Positions 45,948-58,832 are shown, counted from the first letter of the stretch. The stretch: DNA of 64,000 nt from Owenia fusiformis (GCA_903813345.2 CAIIXF020000008.1:13378822-13442821); one strand, 5' to 3'. The notes: a model not told the origin generated them from the letters alone. Numbers and translations are program-made.

Positions 45948-46070
45948 AGAGATTAACTTGACAAAATGTCACCACCTTGTATGTTGGTTGTAGTTATAAG
46001 AACACCAAACCATCCACAAAAAGTTGGAGACAATAACCATATGTCACCACCTCTTGTGGTGACATAAAAA
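45948..46070 (+). repeat. GTCACCAC element copy
   Basis: It runs from agagattaacttgacaaaat and gtcaccaccttg to aaaagttggagacaataacc and the hairpin end tgtcaccacctcttgtggtg. Confidence 0.6.
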
Positions 46071-46083
46071 TTATGTAATATGA

Positions 46084-46231
46084 GGTTATATAATGGTTCT
46101 TTCTGTATATCGTGTTTATACTCGAGTGAGTATATGATATATTCACAAGTGAGCGTAGCGAATGAGTGAATATATTATATTCTCACGAGAGTATAAAATG
46201 CACGATATACAGAATGAACCATTATATAATC
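46084..46231. repeat. Inverted-repeat element, 148 bp
   Basis: The arms gattatataatggttc / gaaccattatataatc type and tctgtatatcgtg / cacgatatacaga are complementary around a gtgagcgtagcgaatgagtg centre. Similar words (gtatacgatgacgatatacc, tgtatatcgttg) recur to 46,560, so a larger composite to about 46,590 (ending gagtggtataatc) is possible. Confidence 0.65.
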
Positions 46232-48401
46232 TTATTATGCCACTCTAAGTTCAATTACAGTTGATTCGAACACAATATCATAACAATAAAAACCATAAAA
46301 ATATCCCACAGCCAACTCAATAATGCTGATGTTGATCTCGAACCATTTATGACGTGGCTTGATTCTAGCAAATCATGCCGGCACCATTTATGACGTCACT
46401 TGATTCTAGGAAATCATGAAAATTTTCATGATCTTTTTATTCATTAGTTCCCAGAATGCACTTCTACAGTGGTATACGCTGGAGTGTATACGGATACGGA
46501 GTTGTATACGATGACGATATACCACTCCCCACTGTATATCGTTGTTATAGACCCATGTTATACAACTGTAATTGGACTTAGAGTGGTATAATCTTGTTTA
46601 TTCCTAAATCAACCAATATTCCCCCTGTGTATTGTCCTAATCTCTTATCAAAAAATATTGTTTCAAATGTTGGAAGGTGCTTGATACAGATATATCGTAC
46701 ATAATGTATATATCAGCTATGATGCATGGTTTGATTGGTTTGTGGATATACAGGGGCTAGTCTGGAAATTGACAAGGGCAGATCAAAAATACCATATTGA
46801 AAAAATTATCTTTAACAATATGTCACCACTTCTCTTTGGTGACTTTAAAACTAGGAAACATGTATTTAAATCTAGAAGTTAGCAACTTCATGGTGTAGCA
46901 AATCCCAACCAACAAAATATTCATGAATCTGTATATGTCACAATATTTGAAAAACAATTCCATTATTGCGATCTACTCTAAAATTCCTTAAATTTGAGTA
47001 TAATATTGCCTTACTTCAGAGATCATGAAATAACAACTGCAAAATTCCAAATTAGGTGGCCATTTTGAATTTTCTGAGGCCCTAATCTGAAAACAATATA
47101 ACGTTTCCAATCTTCTCTAAATTCATCTTTCATCCTGAAATAAAATATGTTTTGTGTAAAACTATTTACCAATATACATCTTTTCACCAATACGAAAAAA
47201 CTGTCTATTATTCTAGTATTCAAGTTATCTTCCAGATGGATGGACAGACAGACAGACAGATGGACAGATGTATGGCTTCGCTATATCCCTACTAGACTTT
47301 GTTAGTTGGGATAATAAGTACTACTTAAGTATTACGGATCAATATCACATTAAAGGGTGTGTCTCATTCATCCAATTGAAAGTAATATGACTTAACAAGT
47401 CAGACTAAACAAAATAATGATGGTATCAAGTCCTTCACCTAGTCACTCTTATGAGTTTGAATATTGAGATATTGCCAAAAACAATTGGCCCAAAAGATAA
47501 ATAAACGAGACAGAAAACTGAATGAAAGGATTGACCAACTGACGGAAGGACAGAAGATTTACCATATCCCATTCAAACAATGTTTGTTAGGATAACAATG
47601 TCTCAGAGGTACATACGATTTATAATGCTTCTTTTTCCTGCCATATAGCCTTGCCATACCTAATCTAGCCCAGTAAGTGCACTTTCTGATATGGCTTCTG
47701 CAAATGGAGCAGTCTCAAGGTCAATAACTAATTCCTTTGTCTACTAGTTTATACTGTTCTATGTAACACCAAAGATGTGTCCTATTCTCTGCATCCACAA
47801 TAATTCCTTGCTGTTAAAAACACACATGTGTAAAGTATACGTTGATGCTAAATATTTATCTTAAATATCTGATAGTGAACATATCTGGTATATAACTGAA
47901 GGAATACACTGGTTAAACAGTATGAGCAATCCTAGGCCTTCACTCATGCTATTGCGAAATTCATTACTATAAGTTATGAGCCACATAAAACTGAGAACTC
48001 GCTTGTTAAAAACTGATGGTCTATACTGAATGGTTAAAAGCTCATTAACGAGAATTTATATTATAATATTGTGAATATTAAATCAATTATGTTTAAATGT
48101 AATTAAACATATTTATTTTCTTTAAATTAAGAGAATAAATTAAAACAAACATTAGAATTAGAGAAATGGTTTCTGTAAAGAAATGCTTAAAATTCATGCA
48201 CAAATATACTTTTTTTGAAGTTATATCTTCTGATGTATGAATAGAATAATTACTATTAAGGAATAATGTTTATTGATTTATACCTGTTTTCCAAAAACTT
48301 CATATTCAAAATGATTCAAATAAATATGGATGAAAACAGACCATAAAAGTAGACATCAAATTATAAATCATCCTTCCCATTCATATTTTTTAAAAAAACA
48401 A

Positions 48402-48680
48402 GACATTAACATGACAAAATGTCATTAAGTTATTGGAAACGATAAAAAAATGTAACAATTCGTTCCAGATACTGACCCCAGATATTGAATGATGGTCACA
48501 AAAATGGTAGCTATATCAATGTCACCAATTCTTGGTGGTGACTTCATTAACAGGCATTAACATGCAAAATGTCACCACCTGCCATTTAAAACAGATGCCG
48601 AATGCCAACCACCAAACGCTGACTATCGAACAAAGTTGGAGACTATATAACAATATGTCCCCACTTGTGGAAGTGACAAG
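48402..48680 (+). repeat. Two adjacent GTCACCAC elements
   Basis: The first copy runs from acattaacatgacaaaatgt (48,402) to caattcttggtggtgact (48,543). The second runs from aggcattaacatgcaaaatg (48,551) to gtccccacttgtggaagtg (48,675). Head-to-tail insertion suggests these elements insert into each other or multiply in tandem. Confidence 0.65.
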
Positions 48681-49206
48681 TGCTTTCCCCAGCATTACAC
48701 CAAGAAAAAATAAATGTTGCACTTATCTAAGTAAACTAGGGCATCTGCTAGACTATATACTGTAATGTATCACTCATGTTGTCTGACCTTCAACATAAAC
48801 ATAAACTTTACCTCAAGCAAAGATAAAAACTCCGAATTGATGAACTTTTTTATTTTATCAAAGACTCTGACTATTAACATTATTTGGACTTTGATTTTGT
48901 GAAAATGTTTAACTTTGTCATATTAGGGTGTTTAAGAATGATTATAAGTAAATGACTCGAGGCCGTCGTTTTTAATGAAGTATCTATTCTCAATCTGTAA
49001 GGTCATACAAATATAACAAGCTGAACACTTTATTGAATCATATCCCAAGATATAGTATTAGCTTTCTTGGGGTATTCAGCAGAATTAGAAATTAGGCATT
49101 AATAAATATAAAAAGAAAATTAAAAATTATTGAACATTTTTATATAAGAATTGTCGCAAAATTCTTCAAAACAACTGGTGATTTTCTTCAAAACAACTGG
49201 AGACAC

Positions 49207-49335
49207 TTGGCGTTAACATGACAAAATGTCTTCAATAGTGAGTAGAGTGTAAAATGTAACAATTCGTTACAGAAGCTGAATGTCAATGCTGAATGTGAAA
49301 ACAAAAATGGTGGCTATATCCGTATATGTCCAGCC
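49207..49335 (+). repeat. GTCACCAC element, 5' part preserved
   Basis: It has ttggcgttaacatgacaaaa, ttcgttacagaagctgaatg and aaaaatggtggctatatccg, and resembles the 48,402 copy. It lies about 140 bp from the candidate HIF-alpha first exon. Confidence 0.5.
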
Positions 49336-49472
49336 TGCGAAGTTCATGTTTGACATCGACTATTGGCTGAACAGAATAACAAATGGCTTGTTTTGTTACA
49401 AGATCCTAAACATTTTGGCAGATCAGACATTTATTTGACATTGGGTAGATCATACATAGTACATGTACTTAC

Positions 49473-49495
49473 ATTTTAATGTGGAAATCTTCCAT
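49473..49495 (-). CDS. Candidate first coding exon of HIF-alpha (tentative)
   Basis: The bHLH exon needs an upstream exon ending with two codon bases. Here an ATG is followed by seven codons and two bases (MEDFHIK plus AT) before a strong donor, gtaagtac. Joined to the bHLH exon it would place K-I directly before NSERRKEK, as in the human K-I-SSERRKEK. Such short matches arise by chance. Two rivals fit the phase equally: ATG-TTA-AG before gtgaga at about 53,893-53,905, and accATGGT before gtaagtag at about 55,658-55,672, which has the better start context. None is supported by more than phase and donor. Confidence 0.2.
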
Positions 49496-50309
49496 ACTCT
49501 CCACATTTTCAGCTTTTTAAATGTTAATTTGATGAAAGTTGAAGATTATTATTTTCATAAGCTTACAAAGGCGCAACAATATATTACGCAACTTTTGATT
49601 GGCTCTTGAAGGGACAATGATTTAAATTTGCAATCAATTACTTATCAAGATAATTTTCTCTTTTGGGTATTAAAACTTTTTAAAAAATATTGTTGCAAGT
49701 GCTATTAATTTTTCAATCACAAGTGCAGGGAATTACGATTGGTTAAAATTATGAGGCTAGTGAGAGTCAATTGAATTGATATGGGAAATTGGCCTGAGAA
49801 AACATGAAATGTCTGGTTAAAATATGGCTGACCTGCCAAAATGTCTTATCTAAACAATCACAGGGTTCTCCACAGGACTTTTTCATGAGTGGGTGCAAAA
49901 TTCTCATTTTCACAATTAAGACCAAAATTGGTCAAAATTTCATGATTTTTCTCAAATAGATTTTCAGGTTTGGTGCAAGCTTGTTTTTAAAATCTCATGT
50001 GGGTGCTGCTGCCACTTGCTTTGATGCTGGAGAGATCACTGAATCATATTGCCTGTTGCTCATGAACTTCTAAGTTTGCATTAAAATGGACGGCAGGCAT
50101 TAGCTAATAAAACACTCAAAAAATTGTATTCCTGCATCTTTTAACAAGTAATTACTTTCAGTGTTAAATTTTGTATACAGATCAATGAAATTACCCATGG
50201 CCTGGAAATTGAATGTCGATGAATTTCCAAAGAACTCACTGATAGAATTGGACATGTCCATTTGCAAAATTCATGAGTTTCACTTGCAGAATTCATTACA
50301 CTGTATTTC

Positions 50310-50525
50310 TACTTAATTTGGTGCTACTTGTTTTGGCGAATTTGCTGTTTTGAACATTTGGAGACTACTTAATTTGGCGGACTTGTAATATTGAAATGTG
50401 TATAGAATACAAATTTACAATTGAAATATAAAATATTGAATTTGGCGACTACTTAATTTGGCTGACTTTAACAATTTGGCAAATCTGCCAGATCAAAGCG
50501 GCCACCAAATTAAGTAGAAGTACAG
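50310..50525. repeat. 'actacttaatttggcgga' dispersed repeat
   Basis: It begins tacttaatttggtgctactt and ends ccaccaaattaagtagaagt, so its ends are complementary (acttaatttgg / ccaaattaagt). It contains three inner copies of ctacttaatttggc. A shorter relative is at 19,155-19,245. Confidence 0.6.
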
Positions 50526-52067
50526 TATTCTAACTTGAAATAAATCGAACGAGTGCATAGGCTACTCAACAAGTAGTATGTAAAAAAACAATACTAATCT
50601 TCTAACTACATGTAGTTCAATCATCTCTAAACTTTAAACTCAATTCTCATTGATCAACCCTTGAGCTAGAAAAAATTATTTCAAGTACAACTTTTTAACT
50701 TTAAAACAAGAAAAACTTCAATATTGCACCTTATAAACATTGAAACTGTCAAATAAAGTTGCCAACTTCCTTATATAGCTACAAACCTTTTATTTCTAGG
50801 TAAATGAAGCACAATATTTTTTTTAACACAAATAAAAAATCTAAATTAAGTGATAGATGTTAGAGGTGGCTTACAATAAAAGATACACTTAAATGCAAAA
50901 TGTAGAAACGAAGTATTTCAAATATTCATCGCGAAAAGCACAGATTTTTCACGCCAACAATTTAGTTGTGCCATCTATTGTCAGAATTTATTTCTTCCCA
51001 TCAAAATGCCGTAACATGTTGAATATTACGTGAAAGTTCAGTATAACTTAAAGCCCATGGTTTAACTAATATAACCCGTTAAACATTCTAATTAAAAAAA
51101 TGTATCAAATATCAGTTCTAAAAATGATCCACTAAGAAATTCTCCAAAACTAAAATGTACATTGTACAAAATAAAGATGTACATGACTGACAAAGACTTG
51201 TCATGATCTGTTCCATATTTTATTTGTTTTATTACATATTTATTACATAATTTCTTTTATAAAGTATTGTGATCAATAATATCTAAATTATGATTATTGA
51301 TTTGTTGTTAACTTAAAAGTTGAACCATGATTATCATTATAAATCAATATTCAAGCATATGAGATGACACTACCTTTAGTCCGTCTCATTAAAAATATGT
51401 TTTTCAAAAATAAATTATTTTGATTTCGTAATATTGTGTAATATTTTAGGGTTTGTTTTTAATTGGATTTTAGGAGATTTGCATATTTTACAGGTAAAGA
51501 CCTTCCAAAAGTCTTTAGAAGTCAATTGTTATGACGATGGCATAACAATTCCATAATTATAATGTCTGATTCAATAGTTTTTGTCTTGTTCTAAATGATA
51601 GAAAAAATAGAAGATTTCAAATTAGTTCTGCATTAAGTCTGTTGTCGCCCCCCCCCCCCTTCCCTTATAGCTCCCCTTCCTTGAGAGATCCAAGGTTAGA
51701 CTAAACAGAAACATGTCTCTGGACTAAAATGTGGCACGTGTGATTTAAACTGTGACAGCCTTCTGGGTGTATCATTTAATGGGATGATATCGTCATGATA
51801 CAAAAATACAATTTCTGAACAGTTTTTGAAAGCCTATGTTGTGGACCAAGTAACTTTATCTTCCATGTTAGACATTGTGTTGGTTGTTCTGCAGCAGATT
51901 GTTATTCTGCATGGTTACTTCCCGTGACACATGTGCATTCAAAGTGGGCGGAGCCACATCAGAGTCCCATCTATTTCATCATATGTCAATGCAAGATATC
52001 GTGTGATCAAAATTTAAACATCCAACCATTTCTGAATGAAAATTTTTTACATCTTCTCATGCATCTA

Positions 52068-52304
52068 CAGTTGGGGACATAAATAAATGACAGGTGGATT
52101 TGCTGAAGTGAGGATTTCCCATGTTAAAAATAAGAGAATTTACAAGAGGCCATAAATCAGTGGATGAGATTATACGAAATGTAAAATATACAAATTTTAA
52201 GGGATATGTATCTAGACAATATTGGAAATTATGGGCTTTCAGACCACCATAATTAGGAAATGGTAATCGAAAATCGACCTGTCATTTATTTTTGTCCCCA
52301 ACTG
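52068..52304. mobile_element. 237-bp miniature element, TA-flanked 28-bp terminal inverted repeats
   Basis: The left end cagttggggacataaataaa plus tgacaggt and the right end acctgtcatttatttttgtc plus cccaactg are reverse complements with one mismatch in 28. TA stands directly outside both ends (52,066-52,067 and 52,305-52,306). That is the expected structure of a Tc1/mariner-derived miniature element. There is no ORF. Confidence 0.88.
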
Positions 52305-54892
52305 TACAGTTGTTTTTACAGGATAATTTAAACTGTTACCTTATCTTCATCATCATCAAGTTTAGGAGAGTTGGAGGCTTTCTAACCTATAAAATTCTCC
52401 CATATGTTCTATTTATCAAAATTGAAAGTGTTCGAAGTATTGTTATGTCTTAGCCTAGATACCCGTGAGAGTAGGGATTAATTCATCTTTGAAATAAAAC
52501 ACCTACATGTATATGGTATTTTTGAAAAACTAAACCAACTGCGTTTGTATGTTTACACAGCATTAGATTCCTTCTTTCCTCTCGCAAGAACTAGGCCTAA
52601 ATAAAATAGTCACAATTTCTCCTTTTAGATGGCGCCTGAGACTTGGGTCTCAGATGGCGCTTCAAATTCCTGTACCCTCACTGCTACCAATAGTCTTGAC
52701 CTACTGTGTTTCCAACTGACGCAGTTTCATAAATAGCAACCTGTGCCATCATTTTTTGGAAAACTATGGTAATTTGAGGATAGGGTCATTGAGGACACAC
52801 AGAAGGAATGGATGAAGAAAAAAAGGAATATAAAAATATAAAAACATAAGTCATTTACCTTCTTTTAGGAGCACAGGTACCAGTCATTCCTGATTCTCTG
52901 TATAAGTTATATATTGTTGTAGTATTAAATCCTATAATTTATGTATTTCTTGCGGTAAATACTCCAATATTTGTCACATTTTAGACAGAATTTTCTTCAC
53001 TTTTTAACTTTTTTATCTGACGTCAATGGGAGCATAACGAGTTTGCTATTCCATGTGTACTTTTATTTCCACAGTTCTCCCGGGGTTTGAATTGCAACAG
53101 ACACTTGTTATTGCAACAAGCGTTGCAATGATGAACACTGATAAATTAATTATCTGCAGTATTTAGCAAAATAGTGTTTGGCTGACATGTATGACTCTAA
53201 GTCTAAAACATGTAAAGTCTCATATAGACTAGCCTAGTTTGAAGCACAAAGGGCAACATTTGTAAAGTATAACAATGTACTCTTTGGTACTAAGTGACTT
53301 ACTTTATAGGCTTTATATGAATTATTTTAATCTTGCTTTGCTCTGATGATTCAAGGATACCCTTTATCAACCAATCAGAGCAATCACACTTTCACGGAAA
53401 GGGCAATCAGCGAGAAGTTTACCTTTTTAGATCACTTTATTTCAATCATGCAAGTGTATTAACTTTTATTTTCATAGTTAGATGGCACTGTGATCTTGGA
53501 AAGTACTATCCTACCCAACATTTATTTAGGGATTCGGATATCAAATCATGTCACAATAATAAGCAAATGACATGTACTCGCATGTCCTGTGTTATACCTA
53601 ATTCACCATGTGGGGAATAAAGACATTTAAAAAGGTGTACATTCTACAGTTGAATGTGCACAAAAAATGCCAAAAAGATAGGAGTGGAAGCCATAGATTC
53701 GTGTACATGTGCAAAAAATGAAACTCGTAAAAACCTGGCACAGATTGCCTTTAATCTACATTAACAAAAAATTGAAAACCAAAATGTCATTCAAACATTT
53801 AATCAAAACATTGTTTGCCTTGAATATATGGTGTAAATATCCACATAAAATTGTGAAAAATAATACTTATTTCTTGGAAATTACATAAAAATTCTCACCT
53901 TAACATGGTTATTAAATATCCATTGTAGCAAATGATCAGTAATAATTGAGCTAGCTGCTTCTCCCTAACACAGGGTGTTCCTTAAGCCTTTGCACTCACT
54001 AAAAACTTTATATTGTAAATTGTAGAAAATTTATGGACACCCTATATATAATCTCAGTATGTTGGAAATGTATTTCTATGAATACATGCATAAGAGATTT
54101 CACTTTGTGTAGTTTCATACTCATTGTTGGCTCTTGGAATGTAAAAAAATCAATGGATCAGGCTTTTGTTTTTACATTTGAATGTAATGTATGCTAATCT
54201 ACTTGGCTCAATGTTAAATGATTTTTCTTTCCACTGTAACTATCACAGAGTTCTGATCTGGAAAGTTCCATTGAGTTGTTTATTATTCCTGGGTTAAACA
54301 TAAGATATGGTATAGTTTGTAAAATGATATTCTGTGAACTTATGTTGAGGTTGAGGTAAAGAAATAAAGGCAAGTAAGTTTGAATCACAAGGAAAACTTT
54401 TGTAGATTCCAATCTCTATTTTCAAAATTGCTATGCAAATCCATGGGCCTTATAAATTGGGCCCATAAAATATTTGGGCCAAAAAAGGCCTTAATGGCAC
54501 AATAAGTAGGCCATTTCTAGCAAAACTGGGCCTTTTTTTAATTTTAGGCCAAATTCTGAACAAAATGGGCCTTAAATTTTCAAAATTTGGGCCCACTTTT
54601 AGGTTTAAGGGGCCCAACATTTTTTTTCTAGCAAGCGCAGAATATTTTTTATCAGACTTGAACTTTGGGCCCCCCTTGTGGGTTCCCAGATCCGCCCCTG
54701 GTGGTCAATGGGCCCAATATCAGAATATGGTATTTAGTTCAGTTGCCAAATAGTTTTGTAGTAGAAAGATTTCTTGCATTTTTTGGACACCTCATCATGT
54801 CAACATAAATATTAGCAAATTCATAATTTCATTGGGAAATATTTTTAATTAGGAGTTACTTTTAAGGGGGATTATAAAAAAGGTAAATGCAT

Positions 54893-55030
54893 GTACTGTA
54901 AAACCTTTATATCTGAACACCTCTTTAATCTAAACAGCTCTAAATGTGAACACTTTTTACCTCATTTTTAAAGTGCCAATATTACAATTTTTAAAATGTC
55001 AAAATGAGAACACTTCAGATGAGAAAGGTT
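54893..55030. repeat. GTGTTCAC-type repeat, diverged
   Basis: It begins tactgtaaaacctttatatc and contains tgaacacctctttaatc and aatgtgaacactttttacct. It shares the end tactgtaaaacc with the family but not the middle. Confidence 0.5.
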
Positions 55031-55939
55031 TTCTAGTATTTTAATGGCTCTAGTAATAAGATAAAATAAATATATCAGTGAATGTTAAGTACTGTATTTA
55101 TATTTCAATGATAATTACATAAAATGAATTCAACAAATTGTTATTTGTTGATGTTATGACTGGCACTGGCTTAAATGTGACTGGAACATACTTGTATTGT
55201 TTTGCCAATGTGCACCGTGTAGCATAATGTTTTCTGAACTTTATCCAAGACATTTACACTATAAAACTGATTCCTATATCTCCAAATCAGTATCAAATAC
55301 ATCTACTGTGTTCTTTAATTAATAGAAGGGCATTTTCCACTGTGTATAAAAACAGACTAATTATGCTTAAAAGGAGAATACTGGAACATCATACATGTTT
55401 ATATTATTTTCATAAAAAATGAATACATATAGCAATTGTAATATGTGTACCATTTATTGAGGAATATGGTATGGTTTGTCAAAATGTGACTTCTTTTGAA
55501 CCTAAAAGACATTGGTTATTCCAAAGTGATAATACCAAGTGAAATAATAAGTTGTAACTTGTTACACAATGGCAAAGGTTACAAAAGTAAAACTGTACCA
55601 TATTCAATATCTTATTTACTGACATTACTGACAATGTAAAACACACTCAAAGCTACTTACACCATGGTAACAAGCTACACGTATGCCATCTTTATAATAA
55701 AGTACAATTATTTTAACTAATATATGAGAACTGTTTTTGTACAATCATGTCTTGGTTGAGGCTAAATGTGTCAACTCATGTTACAATGCTGTCAACTTAT
55801 GAAGTTGGGCACAGTTTTCTATCAAAAACACATTTACAAAATTTGTGCTGTCTGTTTCAAGTCTTCACACTCAGATAACCATCCACATTGACAATGACCG
55901 ATACTTCCAACATGCCATAGCTAGGTATACATGTTGCAA

Positions 55940-56122
55940 TACAGTGAAACTCGTAAAGTGGAACACCTCTAGAAGTGGGACACCTCTGTTAGTGGAAAAC
56001 TTCAGAGTGCCAAGACCAACTGACTTAATGTTAAATAGACCTCTATAAATGGAACACCTCACAAGTGGAACACTTTTCAGAGGTACCAAAGGTATTCCTC
56101 TTAGACAGGTTTTACTGTACAT
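55940..56122 (-). repeat. GTGTTCAC-type element, reverse copy
   Basis: It begins acagtgaaactcgtaaagtg, has gccaagaccaactgacttaa and gtaccaaaggtattcctctt, and ends gacaggttttactgtac. It is the opposite orientation of the 28,839 copy. Confidence 0.65.
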
Positions 56123-56917
56123 GTATTACATAAGAAGTTAAATATGACAACTGACATCTACATCATGTCATACAATACACCAAATGGCAACTGTACAATA
56201 TCTGAATATTGCAAATGTGAATATAAATCACTGGATCCACGTGGAGTCGTGGTCACAACAAATTTCAGCTACACATTTTTGAAAGAACCATGTACATGGA
56301 TGGGAAGAATAAGGGTACTCTAGGGTGAAGTTCTCCCTTTGTATTGCTAACTTGCCTGATCCCCATCATGGTGTTTATTTGTCTGATTGAGTATAAAGTC
56401 ACAAGGAAAATAGTTGCAATTAGCTCCATGAAAATAATCCCTAATCTAATCCCTGGGGGTCATAATTTTCATGTACAAGTTCTCTTAAAAACATGTAGCG
56501 TAAACTCCCTAAAATCAGTTTTCTTGGTAAACTATGAAAGATTAATGTGATAAAATTTGAGATCTTATATTAGATAAAAATGACAATCATCCTAAAATTA
56601 GACAATATTTATCTTATCTTGCCATACAAATTGTGATATACAATTGAACTTACCCAAAGTACATGTCAAAACACATGTAAAGTATGTATTTTGAAAGCTG
56701 ATATTTCGCAAGAACCAGAAATATCTGGAATTTAAAACTAGAGATTTTTGTTTCATGTTTATTAAAAGATGGCGGATGTGTCTTCAGTGTGGAATATATT
56801 TTAACATGTACATTGAACACTTCTGTTCAACAGAGAACTTTCAACTTCCACCAATCGGGGTGACCTCATCTTAAATTGTACATCTCATACTTGCAAGGCA
56901 TGTACTGCTACAAATTA

Positions 56918-57020
56918 ACAAGGCATTAACATTCAAAATGTCACCACCTGCCATTTGTTACAGATGCTAACCACTGCATACCAAATGCTGAACACTGTCC
57001 ACAAGAGCTAGAAACTAAAA
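56918..57020 (+). repeat. GTCACCAC element copy, 3' hairpin lost
   Basis: It contains aacaaggcattaacattcaa, tcaccacctgccatttgtta and gatgctaaccactgcatacc, and stops after gagctagaaactaaaac. Confidence 0.6.
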
Positions 57021-58566
57021 CAGTTACAAAGAATCATAGTATTTTTCTATCTTTCTTCCAGCTCTGTCAATGCTCAACCCACCTTGAATTTAAATCTCTG
57101 AACAGACAATTTAATAAAACAATTATGTTAAAAAAAGCCCTTATAAAACCACAAAAGTATATTCCACAATGCAAATTTCCAATTTCCACACATACCATAT
57201 TCTTAGTGAAACTCCATGTTTTCAAAATATATACGATCATGCAAAGTCATCATTCCTTATCTATGTATATCCTGTCCAATCATAGTTCCATCATATTTCC
57301 ATCTATATTTCCAAGCTGTAATACATGTACATGTCTTTCAATGCAATTTACTTCCAGAAGCGGAGCTCTCATATTATCATTTCCATCAATGTAGATAGCC
57401 TGTTCCTAATTTCACTTCAATTGGCTCCTAATTTCAATTCAATTTACTTATAGCAGGATGCTGTCACTTTGTAATACTGTCATGAATATGTAAGTGTCAC
57501 CAGCAATTTCACTAGATATCATCATGAACACATTATGTCTCTTGTGTATCTTAAACTATATACTTATATACCTTATACTAGTAGTATATTTATAGCCAAT
57601 CTTACAACATGTAAGAACGTTACATTTTGGGTCTTTTAGTCATAACTATAGAGGACCTCCATTTCCATCATTCACTGGTGTTTTCCTATTGCTAGTCCTG
57701 CAAAATGGGAAAGAACAATTCTAAGGTTGTGTATTAACATGACTTGTGAAAGTTTATAAACAAGTGACAAAAAGATGCCCTAGAAATTGAAATTGAGTTC
57801 AAATATTATCTGAAATGCATAAGTCATTGTAGAAGCTAAGGTATTAAGGCAAACTAAAACTTAAATTAAACGGTAACTATTGTAGTTTTATTTGTACATT
57901 GTAAATATGTACAACAGCAACAATATACATATTAAACATTTCAGAGAAAATTGACTCTCCTTTTGAATATTAAAGGGAATCATCTGATTTTAGAACATGG
58001 TTACTGCAATTCTCACAATTATAAATACAAATATGAATACAATTATGATGTGCCAAAGGTAAAGGATCAATAATAGTTCCAGAACACAGCTAGAAAATGA
58101 AAACATTCGAGAGTACACCAGTTATACTTGAAAAAAAGTATACCATCATAAGGAAAACAAACTCCAACTATCCCAAACCATGATCTAACATGAAAAGAAT
58201 GTCTTATTCCTCACTCCCCTACCAAGGTATTTGAATGTGAACCACATAAATGTTCAGTTACATATCTACAAATGTATATGTTATATTTGTATATCTACAA
58301 ATGTGAAGCCTGTAAAATAGTCGTGAAATTGTCATATAAGAAAAACATGTTTAAGGAAATTCCAGAGTAAATTCTCTTTAAGATGTTATATGATACATTA
58401 ATTATGTACCATAGAATAGTCATTGTTGTAGAAGATGCCTAGGTTGCCATTGTATTTTAACGCCCTGTTTATGACTTGTAGATCTCTCATCCAAGAACCA
58501 TGAAAATTTTCTCATGTAAAATACTTAGATCAGTTTGCAGAGCAACAGCTTGAAAATGAAGGATCT

Positions 58567-58707
58567 AATGTGGATACGCATACTTACCAGATCAATCTTG
58601 AGGTACCAGTCTCAAAAGTACTTAGTTTAGAGGGATAATCAAGGATAATGTGGATATGCATACTTACATGATCCATCTTGTGGTACAAGTCTCAAAAGTA
58701 CTTAGTT
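58567..58707 (-). repeat. Tandem duplication of the YLPM1 last-exon end and donor
   Basis: About 60 bp occurs twice at an 80-bp offset (58,567-58,626 and 58,647-58,706). Each copy, read on the minus strand, has aagtacttttgagact, a linker aagat(g/t)gatc and a donor gtaagtatgc. The right copy overlaps the genuine stop codon of YLPM1; the left copy repeats the stop-containing sequence inside the 3' UTR or its intron. Confidence 0.8.
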
Positions 58708-58832
58708 CTATTCAGAGCTTTACTGGCATAGTTGTCATCCATCATGCGGTCCCAGTTGGTCTGACCAACAACAAAGCCCAAGTTGCGTTCTCGTTTCTGA
58801 GCATGCTGTTCCTCTATATCAGCCCAGCGGAC
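58692..58832 (-). CDS. YLPM1: YLPM1 (ZAP3) homologue, last coding exon with stop
   Basis: This exon is 46 codons plus TGA. It begins VRWADIEE, continues LGFVVGQTNWDRM and ends ALNRTKYF. Vertebrate YLPM1 ends in the same blocks (KKRVRWADLEE..., IGFVVGQTDW..., LNRTKY). YLPM1/ZAP3 is a large nuclear protein that binds protein phosphatase 1 and nucleic-acid-associated partners. The RVxF-type docking motif K-R-V-R-W is completed across the junction with the preceding exon. The acceptor is atattgcag and the exon starts in phase 0. A further donor (gtaagtatgc) lies 24 nt after the stop, so the 3' UTR may be spliced. An AATAAA on this strand at 57,887-57,892 could end the transcript (unproven). Confidence 0.9.
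   Translation of the reverse strand, partial: VRWADIEEQHAQKRERNLGFVVGQTNWDRMMDDNYASKALNRTKYF

Larger units (their letters stand above)
40197..58691 (-). other. HIF-alpha 5' intron/upstream region and intergenic DNA
   Basis: These 18.5 kb lie between the bHLH exon and the YLPM1 stop. They must contain the missing HIF-alpha first exon and promoter unless both lie elsewhere. I could not place the promoter: no CpG-dense block is clear. GC-leaning spots are at about 51,900-51,980 (aaagtgggcggagccacatc) and 52,620-52,700 (atggcgcctgagacttgggt). The rest is repeats listed separately plus AT-rich DNA. At 54,430-54,700 there is a decayed repeat ending near agatccgcccctgg. Confidence 0.6.
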
